Positions 1 to 11,033 of a stretch of 64,000 bases of DNA are shown here, in pieces (the stretch's first letter is position 1; the number at the start of each line of letters is the position of its first letter). Below the pieces are notes generated by a model. It saw only the letters and a list, made by a program, of their open reading frames with translations, was not told the origin of the DNA and did not search any database. The position numbers and the translations under genes were made by a program. Origin of the DNA: Trichaptum fuscoviolaceum (Eukaryota > Basidiomycota > Agaricomycetes > Hymenochaetales > Trichaptaceae); NCBI GenBank assembly GCA_910574455.1, contig CAJSYZ010000001.1, forward strand, positions 4,385,424-4,449,423. The letters run 5' to 3'.

Positions 1-24
1 CGGCTGTCCATTCGCCGTACTTAC

Positions 25-92
25 CGAACATGATGTTGCCTGCGCCAATGAAGACCACATTGAAGTCAGTCGCGCCTGGAAGGTGCCCAACT
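25..92 (-). CDS. Partial oxidoreductase exon (Gfo/Idh/MocA-like NAD-binding start)
   Basis: On the minus strand a short exon reads ...ATDFNVVFIGAGNIMFG. The GxGN turn after a hydrophobic beta strand is the classic start of a Rossmann NAD(P)-binding fold, and this wording is typical of the N-terminus of fungal Gfo/Idh/MocA-type dehydrogenases (family knowledge). A GCAG acceptor precedes the exon at 93-96 and a GTAAGT donor follows at 24-19, so it is a middle or second coding exon. The rest of the gene lies left of the window. The first exon with the start codon was not located. The substrate cannot be told. Confidence 0.45.
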
Positions 93-1077
93 CTGCATCA
101 AAGATTGTGGTACACGCATATATCGATACGGAGAAGTGGAGATTGCGCAAATTTGAATGATATTTCGAGGTAGCAACAGAGCGTAACGCGGGCATGCAAC
201 GAACACTGTGAGAACGGTGGGACGCGCTCAGAGGGGACGAGACTCAACTTGTCCATACGAACGAGCCTCGATGGGTCAATCGACTCTCTGCGCGACGGCG
301 CCGACGGCCTGCGCTCAGAAGCGCGGCGAGAAGGAGGCAGCGAGCGGTTGAGCATATTGAGCCTGTCTGTATGCTGTGAGATGGTGGTGGAGGGAAAGCA
401 AGAGGGATTCTGGCTCACGGGAGTCTGCGCAGACGGGGTAGGAGCTATTTGTAAGGAAACAGATGTCGTTTCTTGGAGTAACGGAATTGATTGTTTTGTA
501 TCTTGCAGACGACTTGCACGTTCGGACACAACTCCAGTCCGGCCTCGGTCCGTCTATCAGCGCATTACGTCTATAATAGACACGGACCCCGGCTCTTCTC
601 CTTTTCAGCTTCCGGAAACTCCGGATATTGGTTATATTATAATACTATTTTAGGACATGCAGTTTGACATTTCACACGCTAGGCCGGCCGGAATACGCCT
701 CTGAGCGGGTCATCTTCCGGGGTCCGCGATACACCCGCCTTACCCCACACAGAATTCATTAAAACACGCCGAACCTGCGATTTGAAGATAGAAAGATAGA
801 AGCGCAGAATAGACAGTAGATGGCAATCCGATATGAAGTGCCCATTCAAACCCGAGGAACGTGGGGAGCACAGGCAGGCGGGCAGGGATATCAAGGCATT
901 TGACTAGGTGCAAATGTTAACGCGAACAGGGACGAAGAGGCGCATACATAGACATATAGCTATGAAGAACCGGAGACTGGTGGTGACGATGACGATGAGT
1001 GTTACATGTATAAGTCCTTCCAACGGCAAGAAGACGAGAAGATTAAGTCGAAAGTTCAGGGGACCAAGATGTCGAGC
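93..1077. other. Intergenic stretch, nothing recognised
   Basis: Open frames of up to 143 codons exist on both strands (98-529 minus, 249-653 plus), but they overlap each other, are Ser/Arg/Pro rich and match no family I know. It may hold the promoter and 5' exon of the oxidoreductase to the left. Confidence 0.4.
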
Positions 1078-1651
1078 TCATGATGATGATGTCGAAGACG
1101 ACTTGTCTTCCGTCGCGGGCCGCATGCCGTTTCCATGATCCTGCTGCTGACGACGCGCTTTCTCGGCGAGGAGGGCTTTCGTGCGCGCCTCGGCGGCGCG
1201 CAACCGCTCGCTCATCGCCGCCAACTCAGCGTTCAGCTTTTCGTTCTCCTCAGCCAGCTTCAAGACGTTCGACTGTCTCTTCTGTACGCGCGCCTTCTCT
1301 CTGTTGGTCCGTGCGTGAAATGACACGGGCGTTGCGGTACACCATTCATTTCAAACCACCATTAGATAGAACCGATCAGAATGAGGATACCGAGTGTCGA
1401 ACCGAGGTAAAGAGCAGTGAGAGAGTCATACAAATCAGTCGGTCAGTGAGAGGAAGCACATCCAGAATGGCTTACGCGACGTACTCGGGATCAATATCCA
1501 CATCACCAAAGGCGCTATCGCCGATGATCTGGTCAAGGGACAACGAGAGCGACGCGTCAAAGCTCGTCTCGGGTAGCCGTGGTACTCCAGGCGAGGGCGG
1601 CGGGTCCATGGTCGACATCTTGGAGAGCCGCGAACGTCTGTCCCCGTTCAT
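1078..1651 (-). CDS. Small coiled-coil protein, two exons
   Basis: Exon 1 (1651-1476) starts MNGDRRSRLSKMSTMDPPPS and ends ...DVDIDPEYVA with a GTAAGC donor. The intron minus strand has no AG until CCAACAG, so exon 2 runs 1300-1078 and begins EKARVQKRQSN. The product is about 130 residues. The N-terminus is acidic and Pro/Ser rich (PPPSPGVPRLPE, then IIGDSAFGDVDIDPEYV). The C-terminal half is a regular leucine/alanine heptad coiled coil (LKLAEENEKLNAELAAM) ending in a polar Ser-rich tail. It looks like a bZIP leucine zipper, but the N-x7-R basic region is absent once the intron is removed, so I do not call it a transcription factor. Function unknown. Confidence 0.6.
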
Positions 1652-2030
1652 CGATCCGTTGTACACGATTCATTTCAGTCGACGTGCAAGCAACATTCGG
1701 ATTTCGTGGAGGTGAGTCGAGAGAGAGGTGAGTGCGATGCGATTGACCCAAGAAACACGGTGCACACCTGCTCTCGATCGACACACGCGGGTGCGCCTGC
1801 TCCTCTCCCAATGACGCCTCACGACCGGTATCCATCGATCCCTAACGATGGCCTCTTCAACCGTGTATCAAGTAAAAATCAAAGGTGAAAACGTATTAGA
1901 ATCAGAGAGAGAAGAAGAAGAAGGAAAGAGTCGAATGAAATGTTAGAAGGCAGGCGTTGGCAGTGAAGCAAGCGGTGAGTCGCGAGCGAACTGACGTCTT
2001 GAGTCTGGCGCTCAAGCGTGGCAGTACATA
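1652..2030. other. Upstream region of the coiled-coil gene
   Basis: No gene recognised. It holds a purine-rich tract near 1900-1930 and leads into the left inverted repeat. Confidence 0.3.
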
Positions 2031-2171
2031 AAGTAACAAGCAACCGGTCCTCAGCCACCCGGCGTGCACTGCCAGTGTAGTCTCGTAACCAGACCAGGCT
2101 ACTTTTCGGTGAAGGCTTGCGGAGCAAGCACGGCGTAGCCGGTCTGGAAAAACCCGCGTTTTTGCACAGCC
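2031..2171 (+). repeat. Left arm of an inverted repeat flanking the CSE1 fragment
   Basis: This arm is repeated in reverse complement at 4633-4767. The inner 40 bases (CGCGTTTTTGCACAGCCTTT onward to GGGAGTTTGAAA) are identical and the outer part is roughly 80-85 percent similar by eye. The arm carries a TGCCAGTG palindrome and can itself fold, because CCAGACCAGGCTAC pairs with GTAGCCGGTCTGG. Confidence 0.75.
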
Positions 2172-2892
2172 TTTCGTAGGGAGTTTGAAATTAATACAAA
2201 TGTAGTAGTGGTACCTAGGTACCTATGATGTAATAGTTCAAATTAAAGTTAAGACTACGTAATATAACGCGAATGTCGCATAAGTATCCCCAGCCGGTTG
2301 ACTTGTGTAAATTCTGGATTTCACAAATTGCTTTGTTGTTGAAGTCCGACCATGGTATTGTGGAAGTAGAGAAACTATACACTATATTTAAGGTAAATAC
2401 AAAGTGAAATGCTGTTGTATAGGGAGAGCAATATGAGCGACGTTGTGGCACAGCGCAAGCTGATTACCGGAATCCGGATGAAATGACAAATAATTCAATT
2501 GTCTATTAATAGTTTTTTAGGACCTATAGACCGCTTCCTTTTCAAGTTTAATTCCCGCTACCCTTAAGGTAGCAGGGTATCCTATGGCGTATGCAACTGT
2601 GTCCGGCGCCTGCCAAATCTCATCCAGTCACGTGAAATTGCCTTTATGGGTAAGCGACTTATAAGTCAATTTCGATCACATGCTGATGACAAAGATCAGT
2701 AGTACCCGAGACACCGCGAGACGCAATCCGCTATCGTTGCCAACTTGAACGTTCAACGTGTGTCGTCTTTCTTCTCTTTCTTCGGGCTCACAAACAGACA
2801 CTCCTAATGACCACGCATCCTCGTAAGTTTATACTGATTTCACTTCCATCTATTCTACATGTCCCTAACATTGCTAATATTTTGTGTTTTTG

Positions 2893-4405
2893 TCGATCTT
2901 CTACGACTTGACCTGCCAGGATCTGCCGCCCACCTTTGAACTCCGCTCTTTGCTCTCCTCCTTCAGCTCATACTCAATGTCTCCCAAGGCCGTTCGGTGC
3001 GGCTCGCAGCCAGTGTCTATCTCAAGAACAGGATCAAACGGCGATGGGAGGATGAGGACTCGCCTTTGGCGGACGCAGAGAAGACGCAGCTGAAGGGTCA
3101 GCTGGTCCCTGCAATGATCGCGCTTTCGAGTCCAGCGGACAAGACATTACGAGCGCAGGTTGCGGAGGCCGTGTCCATTGTCGCAAAGTACGATTTCTCC
3201 GAGCAATGGCCAGATCTCATCAATCAGCTTGTCTCTTCACTCTCGCCTGACACTGCAAATTATCCAACAAACGTCTCTGTTTTGGAAGCTGCCCACTCGA
3301 TCTTCGCGCTTTGGCGTTCTGAAATATGCTCGGACTCGCTCTACACGACAATCAACTTCATTTTGATCCGCTTCTCGGGCACCTTCCTCCAAATCTTCGA
3401 ACACACCGCCACCAATCTTCTGAAGGGGTTGGGAACTGAAGCGATGGCGCAGGCTCAGGTTGTGCTTCTGTCATTCTTCTACGACTTGACGTGCCAGGAT
3501 GTGCCGCCCACCTTTGAAGACTCGCACTCCGCTTTCTTTGGCGACGAGCAGGGAGTGCTCACCAAGTTCCTTACTTGGGACCTCGAGAACATGCGCGGTG
3601 ATCCCAACGATTCGACTCCCTCTTTCCTCACCCAAATCAAAACTTCGCTTTTCGAGCTCGCCAAGCTTTATACGCATCGATACCCGGAGGCTCTCTCGTC
3701 TTCGAATACCGTACCGGCCACAGCTCTGTGGGGACATCTCGGTGGAGGTCAGAGATGTGGGATAGCATGTGACGGGCTGGTCAGTCAGGGACTACGCTTC
3801 CTCAGCACGGTCATTCGACCAGGAAACTACAAGGCGACGCTAGCGGAAAGGGAGATGATTAAGGTTGTGATCAATGGCGTAGTTGTCCCCAATGTCACAT
3901 TACGAGGTGCGCAAGCTTCTTCTTTTATCGCGCTCATCTTTTAATGATATTACCTTAATCTGCAGAACACGTAGTGGAACAATTTGAGGACGATCCTCTG
4001 GAGTACGTCCTAGTCGACCTTTCTTTTGTGGCGTCCTCTTGGTCCATTGGCGTGTTGACTACGGAGGGAACCACGTGGCGACAAGCTGCGGCCAATGTTC
4101 TCCCTGTACTCGTTGCCTCAGGTTTCGAGACTGAGACGACGGAAGTCGTCTTGACGCTAATAGGGAACGGACCGGAGGATTACAACAGGAAGGGAGACGA
4201 GGAGAGTTGGAAGAGGAAGGATGAGAGTGTGTACCTGTTCATGGCGGGGCAATTGTTGGTGCAGCCCCTCAGGTGAGTGATGCAAATCATTCAGGAGGAA
4301 CAGTGAATAATTTTGAGGATCTATAGCAAGGTGTTACAAGCACGAATGGTGCATGTCGTGCAGTTCTTCTCGCAACATGTGCACGAGGACCTACAGGCCG
4401 ATTAG
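2893..4405 (+). pseudogene. CSE1: Rearranged, truncated CSE1 (exportin-2) copy
   Basis: CSE1/CAS is the importin-beta family receptor that recycles importin-alpha out of the nucleus and is normally about 960 residues. Here only about 430 residues are present. The reading starts mid-protein at LILNVSQGRSVRLAASVYLK, passes EQWPDLINQLVSSLSP, FFYDLTCQDVPPTFEDSH and GGGQRCGIACDGLVSQ, crosses one intron (3911-3965), continues EQFEDDPLEYV and stops after QFFSQHVHEDLQAD at 4405. There is no proper start. The block encoding FYDLTCQDLPPTFE is duplicated, once at 2893-2945 in front of the N-terminal part and once in its native place at 3473-3525. This looks like a chimeric, non-functional copy. An intact CSE1 must lie elsewhere. 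Both inverted-repeat arms enclose it exactly. Confidence 0.85.
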
Positions 4406-4632
4406 AACTCCGTGCATCCAATTCTCCAGGTTGATGTGATTTGCTTTTTGTACTCCTTCCGAAATCAGGTGTGTAATTTTAACATTATAGAATTTTGTCT
4501 GCTTGTAACATAGTAGAATATTGTATGTACAGATGTAAAGAAGAAAAATGTTTTCTTTCTCTAACAATAACTTCGCACCCATCCACGGGTAGCGGGCTCT
4601 GCTGTGAGGAACTCGCAGCCACTAACTGCTTG

Positions 4633-4767
4633 TTTCAAACTCCCTACGAAAGGCTGTGCAAAAACGCGTGCTTGCTGCGCAAGCTCTCTCAGAAAGTAGC
4701 CTGGCCTGGTCACGAGGCTACTGCCAGTGGTCATTAGCCTGAGGCTCGGGTTCAGCCTAAATACAGT
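4633..4767 (-). repeat. Right arm of the inverted repeat flanking the CSE1 fragment
   Basis: Reverse complement of 2031-2171. The inner end TTTCAAACTCCCTACGAAAG faces the CSE1 copy. The outer side includes GCCAGTGGTCATTAGCCTGA, a motif related to palindromes found in several promoters of this window. Confidence 0.75.
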
Positions 4768-5041
4768 ACATCCTATTCACTAGAAAACGGGCCGAGCTTC
4801 GCCGGCAGATCCCTTACTCCCCATTTCTGTTCCAAAAACTATTAGTACATACGAAAAACGGAGAAAAAAACGGAAACGGAATGGAAATTCAAGTTAAGTA
4901 GATGAGCTAAAATTTGGGAGAAACATTGAAACTGACAAGTGGGACTTTTTCTCATGAATTCAGACCCCAGTGCCCTCTACTCCCGATGGTGAGGGACAAG
5001 GAGAAAATAAGTACAATGGAACATACAAGACCGGTGCAAAA

Positions 5042-7579
5042 TTGAGTGTTTGTTTGTTTGTTTGTTTGTTTATTCCATTATAGTGACTGCAGGCCCTCTA
5101 GGGCCTATGGCGCACTTAAAGTACAGAGTAATCTACCAATGCGATCTAAATGCTACAAAGTTTCAAGGAAAAGAGGAGTGACAAAGAAATAAAAAGACAT
5201 GGAGGTATGATCTAAAGCGGTATAAGTGATGAGGGTATGAAGTTTTGCGAAAGTAATCGCTAATTAAGGGGGGGCGCGCATATGAGTACAAGTGATACAG
5301 TGGTAATCGCTACATTGAAAAGCGTAGAGGGATCAATGAAAACATTTTGCTGAGCTTGCGTGCAGAGAGGAGGAGGGCCACAGGTGGGTCCCAGCCTCAG
5401 TAAATAAATAAATAGTAAGGAGGAATAAGCGAGGAATAAAGAAAGCCAGGAGTTAGTTGTCCGAGTCCAGAGGTTCGGCATCCGTAGGAAGCGGCTCCTC
5501 CTGAGGGAAGAGGTGGGGAAAGCGACAGGAGTCCTTGATGAAGCGCAGTACTGGTCCCAGTCGGGCTTTTGGGCCTACTAGAGTACGAAGAGTCAGCGGG
5601 CGGTTCCGTAGGGCGGTACGGAGTGTCCGCCGCTGCTCTACAAACCTCCGACACACGATGAGGAAGTGCGCCGGAGTTTCCAGAACGCCGCACCTAGCAC
5701 AGAGGGGAGACTCTGCGCGCCCAATGCGATGGAGATGTGCATTGAGGGGGGCATGGCCAGTGCGCAGCTGGGTCAGGGCTGCGCACTCGCCGCGGTTCCG
5801 GTCCTTGTAGAGGGCTTGTACGCCCCGTACGGGTGGGTTGAGGTCCGCGGGGCGGAGCTTCTTCGCGCTCTTTGACTGGGCCCATGTGGCCTTCCATTGC
5901 TTACTCGCGCGGGTCGTTCGAGACGCAATGAGGGCCGCTGCACTGGGGGGCAGAGGGCGAGTGAGGAGCCGGAGTCGCCCCGGCTGGTTAGCCTCGGGGC
6001 CCTGGGCAGCGGTCTTTGCCTCGGCATCAACCCACTCGTTCGCCTCTATGTCTTCATGTCCTGGCACCCAGTAGATCTCCAGTTGGAGGTTTTGGCGTTG
6101 CTTCTGGAGGCGTTGAAGTTCCGTCCGGAAGGTGTCCAGGAGGTACTGGCCGGATTGAGCCTTTGGTGTCTTGATGGCAGAGATGGCGGGCTGGCAGTCG
6201 ATGAACAGGGTGGCCCGGGTGGCACGGGGGGTTGCCCTGATCAGGTCGAGCCCAAGAAGGGCACCGCATACCTCCGCTTCAAACACCGTGTGTTCCTGGG
6301 TGGTTCCTAGGTAGAATCGGCGCACGTCCGGGGAGAGGCTTGGCCTCTGGAGTGGTCGGGCAAATCCTCCTGACTGTTTTGAAAAGGGCAAAGAGGGAGA
6401 AGGTGGAAGTAAAGAAGGTCGAGAATGAAGGAGATCAAGAGAGGAACTAGGAGTGCATGTATTCTGAGAGAGAAAGTGAGAAAGAGAAGAAAGAGAAGAA
6501 AAAGAAGAAGGAAATGTTGAAATACTACCAGGCTGAGCTGACGGTCCATATGTCCCTCGTCCTTCCACCTCGCAAGTCTTGCATCGTGTATATTCTTCAT
6601 AGGGCACTCGGGGGCGTCCACCTATGGCGACGGCTGCAGCCCCGATCCCTCCTTTATATCCGGATCCATCGCTGAAAATACAGAGAGACCCGCTTTGAAC
6701 CGCGGCTTCTGCAGCCTCTTTGGCGGCCTCCCGAGATTGAGCTGGGTGCACTTTCAGGTACGTGATGGCAAGGTCTTGGTTGGTGACCGGTCGAATAGTC
6801 TCTACCGGCCCCTGGAGTTCGGGGAAGGTGTCCATGAGCTTGTGGATGGCCGAGCGGTGCCGTCGGACGCCTCGACGACATCGTTGAACCAAGGGTTGGA
6901 GCGGGTGGCTCTGAGGGAGCGTGCAGAGACGAACAGCGGCTTTGAATGTGGCCAGCTGGAGCCGAAGTTGGACGGGGAGTAGGTGTGCGTGGTAGTCGGC
7001 CATGTCGGTTGCTGTGGTAGTGAGTGCTCCGGTAATTAACTTGGCGGCTCGTCGTTGCAGCTTGGCCATTGTTCGAGTGAGGCCGATACTACCGACTCGT
7101 CGCTTGAGGCCTTCATGGACTGGCTCGTACCATGCCAAGAGAGCGTACTCAACTCTCGGGAAGACCATGGCTAACACCAGTTGGCGCATATACCCGTGTG
7201 GTATTTTGAGCCGGCTCAGGGCCCCCAGCGTCCTCGTCCCTCGCGCCAAGGCTTGTTCAGCGTGGAACTTGAAGGAGAGTTTGTCATCTAGGATGACCCC
7301 GAGGTATTTGGCCGAGGAGGAGGGCCTGATTGTATGCGACCGGAACTGAAGGTCGAAATTGACTTCGTCTGGTGGAGTCTTCCGGCCCCAGAAGTGGACC
7401 AACTGGAATTTGTCGTAGTCAAATCTGGACCCATGAGTGATGCTCCATTGATCGGCCGCACAAAGGAAGGTGTTGAGTTTGGTGATGTTATCGGTTACTG
7501 TGTTGGACACCACTACTTTTGCCGTATCGTCAATAAAGCCGTGGTTGTTGAAAAAAGTGGATGAAAGGAAGAGAAAACT
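5042..7579 (-). mobile_element. 5'-truncated LINE (non-LTR retrotransposon)
   Basis: The minus strand carries the 3' part of a LINE: end of reverse transcriptase, RNase H, a Cys/His zinc knuckle, a 3' UTR and a (CAAA)n tail seen on the plus strand as six TTTG units near 5046-5072. The 5' end is cut off just upstream of the RT active-site region. The 8-mer GTGCAAAA occurs immediately outside both ends (5034-5041 and 7580-7587) and is a candidate target-site duplication. Truncation at the 5' end is the normal outcome of incomplete target-primed reverse transcription. Confidence 0.85.
5453..7560 (-). pseudogene. LINE ORF2 C-terminal half: RT end, RNase H, zinc knuckle
   Basis: An uninterrupted frame of about 700 codons. 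It starts in the RT palm (FNNHGFIDDTAKVVVSN, where the canonical FADD/YADD core reads IDDT). It then has thumb-like sequence (SSSAKYLGVILDDKLSF) and an RNase H domain with FSDGSGYKGGIGAA, TVFEAEVCGALLGLDL, FIDCQPAISAI and WVPGHEDIEANEWVDAEAK, which supply the Asp/Glu/Asp/His-Asp catalytic set. Last is CARCGVLETPAHFLIVC, a CCHC knuckle. A Ser/Pro-rich insert of about 90 residues splits RNase H between the first and second motif. The open frame suggests recent arrival, but without the endonuclease and most of RT it cannot move by itself. The domain order matches Tad1/Jockey-like fungal LINEs. Confidence 0.85.
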
Positions 7580-7587
7580 GTGCAAAA

Positions 7588-8039
7588 GAAATAGATTGTA
7601 AGAACATGCAACTTGAAAGCGTGTCCTATGTACTACTTAGTACAAAAGAGGAGAACATTTCGCACGGGTGCATTGGCAGGTATCCCACGGCAATTTAGAG
7701 GATACAGTGCCCTTTACTCCCAGTGGGAGTAAGGGAATAACTACAGTACAAAGTATTGTTAGGTGCTTCTACATCGTTACGCTTGCAGCAATATTCGCAG
7801 TCCAAATATCCGAGTCGCAATTACATTCAGTACTAGTACTACACTAGTATATGCATACCTCACACTGTTACAGCCTAAAAGTAGGACGATTTATTTAATT
7901 ACAGGTAAGAAATGTGAGATGCATCTTTGTCGTTTGCCCGGGCTGGAACATTGAGCCCTGCACTAGTCCTCGCTTTCCCTACTAATCGTCTTCGACATTT
8001 GGGCATCGTTAAGGAATGCTTTACATAGATTCAGGCGGG
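7588..8039. other. Gap, nothing recognised
   Basis: AT-rich DNA without a convincing gene. The segment near 7705-7750 (AGTGCCCTTTACTCCC...) resembles one at 4970-5010, left of the LINE, and may be an old short repeat. Confidence 0.3.
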
Positions 8040-9310
8040 CTGTACGTGATGAGGAGACGACGTATGTTCGGATACGCTTCGAGCATTGCGACTACTTTAG
8101 GGTCTGGAAGAGAAAACTCCAGGTAGCACCGTACGGTTCCGAGCGGTATGTGAATACAGACTCAAAGATTGCAATGAGGGAAGAGTAAAAAAACAAACTT
8201 GAGCGTGCATATGGACCGGATACCAGCGCGTTTGAGCTTCGTTATGCGTTGCTGCCGCATTCAAGAGAAGGGAGCTGTTCTCTAGGTTTTGACTCATTTT
8301 ATCATGCATAGACTCGTCGAGGCGCTGTTCCGGCTTCGTTATTCCGTTACGAGGTTCCGTTAGCTAGATAAGTATGTCTGAGTCGACGAGCTCCATGCTG
8401 GTCAGGGATAATGCCTCCAGACTTGTATCGCACCCTCTAACGGACATTGGTTCAAGTTTCCTCCAGTTTTTGAGGTTCATGTTCTTCAAGAAGGGTAGAC
8501 TGTGAAATGCTGTGGCCAGCGTCCAGAATTCCAGTTGTCTTGTCCATAAGGATGGGCGCAACCACAAATGCTCGAGGTTATTCAAACAGGCGAGTTGACC
8601 TATGATTCGTGAGGTTCCCCATCAGTAGGTTGTTGTACCTCGTACGTCTTCAGATCCAGATGTCAGATTCGTACACCTCTGCAAAACACCTGGAAAGAGC
8701 CTCGGCGTTTCCTCCATAGGGAGAGTTTGGCTTTCCAATTCATCGTAATCGTCATTACAGAAAAAGCTTAGTTCGCGAACCCATGGACCGATCATGGGCT
8801 CTGCAATATCGATCGTTGACTTCTCGTGTTTGAGAAGAACGTACTGCGCGGAAATTACCGTTGCGCAACGTCGGAACAGGAATGATGGACGAGGGAAATG
8901 CTTTCGTGATTATCGCGAGTCAACTCCCAGCAATTATCGAGATTATGATCGTATGCTGAAATGGGTATAGTTGAGAGTAAATACTCCGCAAGGAGTGCAG
9001 CTATGAGGTTTGTTGCCTGAGGATAACAGATCGCTGGGGACCTAGCCGCAATAGGACCAGTAACTCACCTGTAATTCCTATCCTCGACAATCCGTTGCCC
9101 ATGAACTACATTATGTTCCAATGTATCCTCTGTTCTCTTTAGTGTAACTGCATTAGATTGAAAATCTGCACGTTGGACCAGACTTCCAATAGCACGTCAT
9201 TGGACTTGACAAGAACAAAGTGCTGAAAAGGTCATTTGGCGGTGAGGTGAACGGAATGGACGAGTGTAAGTCCCGGCCTGAATGTGGGAGAACGTGTCCG
9301 ACGACGTTCT
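8040..9310 (-). pseudogene. Decayed copy of the F-box/LRR-like gene family
   Basis: The region aligns end to end with the two intact genes at 54136-55650 and 58315-59841. The 3' end carries the GACGACGTATGTTCGGAT block (8056), the middle encodes NNLEHLWLRPSLW and FHSLPFLKNMNLKNW (compare KKLEHLWLRPYSW at 59060), and the 5' end keeps the start-proximal GTGAACGGAATGGACGAGTG block (9246). Multiple frameshifts and stops break the frame, and the longest surviving piece is 73 codons. It is on the same strand as its relatives but about 45 kb away. Confidence 0.8.
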
Positions 9311-9654
9311 CAATCCCAATGGTTTTGGTAACGTGTCCTGCAGGTAACTTGAAGCAGTGTGAACGAGTGCAAGGAAATTAAAGGACTAAGGCTTCCGTTA
9401 CCTGACATGGTGAATTATACTCTCTGACCTTTCATTGCGTTGAACAGTCAAAGTCGAACAGAATCGTTAGTACTCGAGGCCAATTGTGGCGCCTCAGTGT
9501 GGGAAATATATTACATCATAATAATACTAACAACTTAAAGTTGCTGAGTCCATATTTCCTAAAAAGTATTCTCCCTTTGAGGAAGGACCCTAAGCTGTGA
9601 GAAAGTAATGCAAAACGAGTACTAAAGTCACACGCGATTTGCGCCGGTCATAGC
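9311..9654. other. Gap, nothing recognised
   Basis: AT-rich and without coding signal. It begins where homology to the F-box/LRR-like gene stops. Confidence 0.3.
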
Positions 9655-9850
9655 CGCGTCGCGCGCTTATACGCGCCTCTTTTCCTACTAATATAACGTA
9701 CCACGACGTCGTATTTTTATGCAGTATTCTACACCGCTGAAGCGCCCGTTAGGGGAGTGTAATCAAAACACAATATTCATTGATGTTACTCCAGGTGAAA
9801 AAAGAACATATAGAAAAAAACCTAAGCCTGAGAGTACAGTCTATTTGAGC
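9655..9850 (+). repeat. 196-bp direct repeat, copy 1
   Basis: Identical to 10234-10429 except for one T/C difference in GGGGAGTGTAATC, with a period of 579 bases. The unit starts CGCGTCGCGCGCTTATACGC and ends ACAGTCTATTTGAGC. It lacks TG...CA ends, so it is not an ordinary LTR. An ATG at 9719 opens a 75-codon frame (MQYSTPLKRPLGECNQ...) that runs out of the repeat to 9946. I do not recognise the peptide. Confidence 0.9.
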
Positions 9851-10233
9851 GCGTACGTCACGCGTCAAACTGGGTCGCGTCTCTTCATCATCGACCACAA
9901 CAACAAGGACAACTCCGAGCCTCAAGACAGCGGCGACGCACAATGAAGACCGCAATTATTTCGCATCCCACCCACCCTCTCCTCTGTTGGCATTTATCAA
10001 GGCCTCAAAGAGGTCTTTCCGTGGTTGGCAGTGCCTTGGGGACGGCGGGCTTGACTCGTCGGTCCCTCGGCAACCCAAGTCGCCCTAGAGCAAGGACCTG
10101 TTCAGCGAGCTCCTGGGTGGCTTCTCCCACAAGAACCTGCCAGCCCAATTTTTCACTACAGCATCCTTCGAGGAAGCCTTTCTTTCTAGATCGTCAACAA
10201 CGGACGGGAGCGAGCGGGAGCGCAGGAACGAGT
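9851..10233 (+). other. Spacer between the 196-bp repeats
   Basis: GC-richer than its surroundings. Some frames look protein-like (for example DLFSELLGGFSHKNLPAQFF near 10100), but each is broken by stops, so it may be a fragment of a gene picked up from elsewhere. Not identified. Confidence 0.3.
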
Positions 10234-10429
10234 CGCGTCGCGCGCTTATACGCGCCTCTTTTCCTACTAATATAACGTACCACGACGTCGTATTTTTATG
10301 CAGTATTCTACACCGCTGAAGCGCCCGTTAGGGGAGCGTAATCAAAACACAATATTCATTGATGTTACTCCAGGTGAAAAAAGAACATATAGAAAAAAAC
10401 CTAAGCCTGAGAGTACAGTCTATTTGAGC
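10234..10429 (+). repeat. 196-bp direct repeat, copy 2
   Basis: Second copy of 9655-9850. Here the ATG at the same internal place opens a shorter frame that stops soon after the repeat ends. Near identity implies a recent duplication or ongoing gene conversion. Confidence 0.9.
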
Positions 10430-11033
10430 ACAAAGATATAGCACAAAAATCTGCATGTATTCGCTATCTGATTCTAATACAAGTGGAATTTCAAAAAAAA
10501 AAGGAGTGACCGGGACTCGGGAAGCCACCGGCAACTTAAGAACCCTGTGAAAATTTGCCACCACTAAGCTGAATAATCAGGTACATTGTGACCCATCGGT
10601 CACAACGAGGTTACTGGCCTCCTTCTGATTGAGTCATACCAGTCGTTACTATAACATACACTAACGACTGGCTTGCGAGTCTAGCCGTTTTTGGAGATTC
10701 ATATTTGGAGTTCTCCAAAACTCACCACAACTATATCTCGAATCACCCACTCAAAAGGGCTGCTTTTGTCTGGCATGACTTCATACTGTCATGTGTTCAC
10801 TGTAAGAAGAGTACGACGATATAGTGAATCAAAGATGGCCTGGGCATCTTCAGTCTTACTAATAGGCTTACTACCGGTTTTGCTAACAGTGTCTTACTTT
10901 GCCTATTGAAGTTATCCGTAAAAACATCGAAAACTTATCAACGCTACTTTACTACCCCTACATCTACAGTACATACATTATGTCTCGCGGTTCTGTGTCT
11001 ACATCCTCCGATCCGGCCGAGGGTATAGCGGCT
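10430..11033. other. Gap, nothing recognised
   Basis: Short frames only. A plus-strand stretch near 10690-10830 reads protein-like (HHNYISNHPLKRAAFVWHD) but has no start or family match. Confidence 0.25.

Noticed and set aside
98..653. 143- and 134-codon frames on opposite strands
   Set aside because: Mutually overlapping, low-complexity Ser/Arg composition, no clear donor linking them to the oxidoreductase exon.
1078..1326. bZIP transcription factor
   Set aside because: The NRxxA-like stretch lies in the intron: the only usable acceptor is after CCAACAG, which leaves a coiled coil without a basic region.
9655..10429. LTR retrotransposon (TRIM)
   Set aside because: The repeats do not start TG or end CA, and no primer-binding site or polypurine tract is visible. 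Kept only as a direct repeat of unknown nature.
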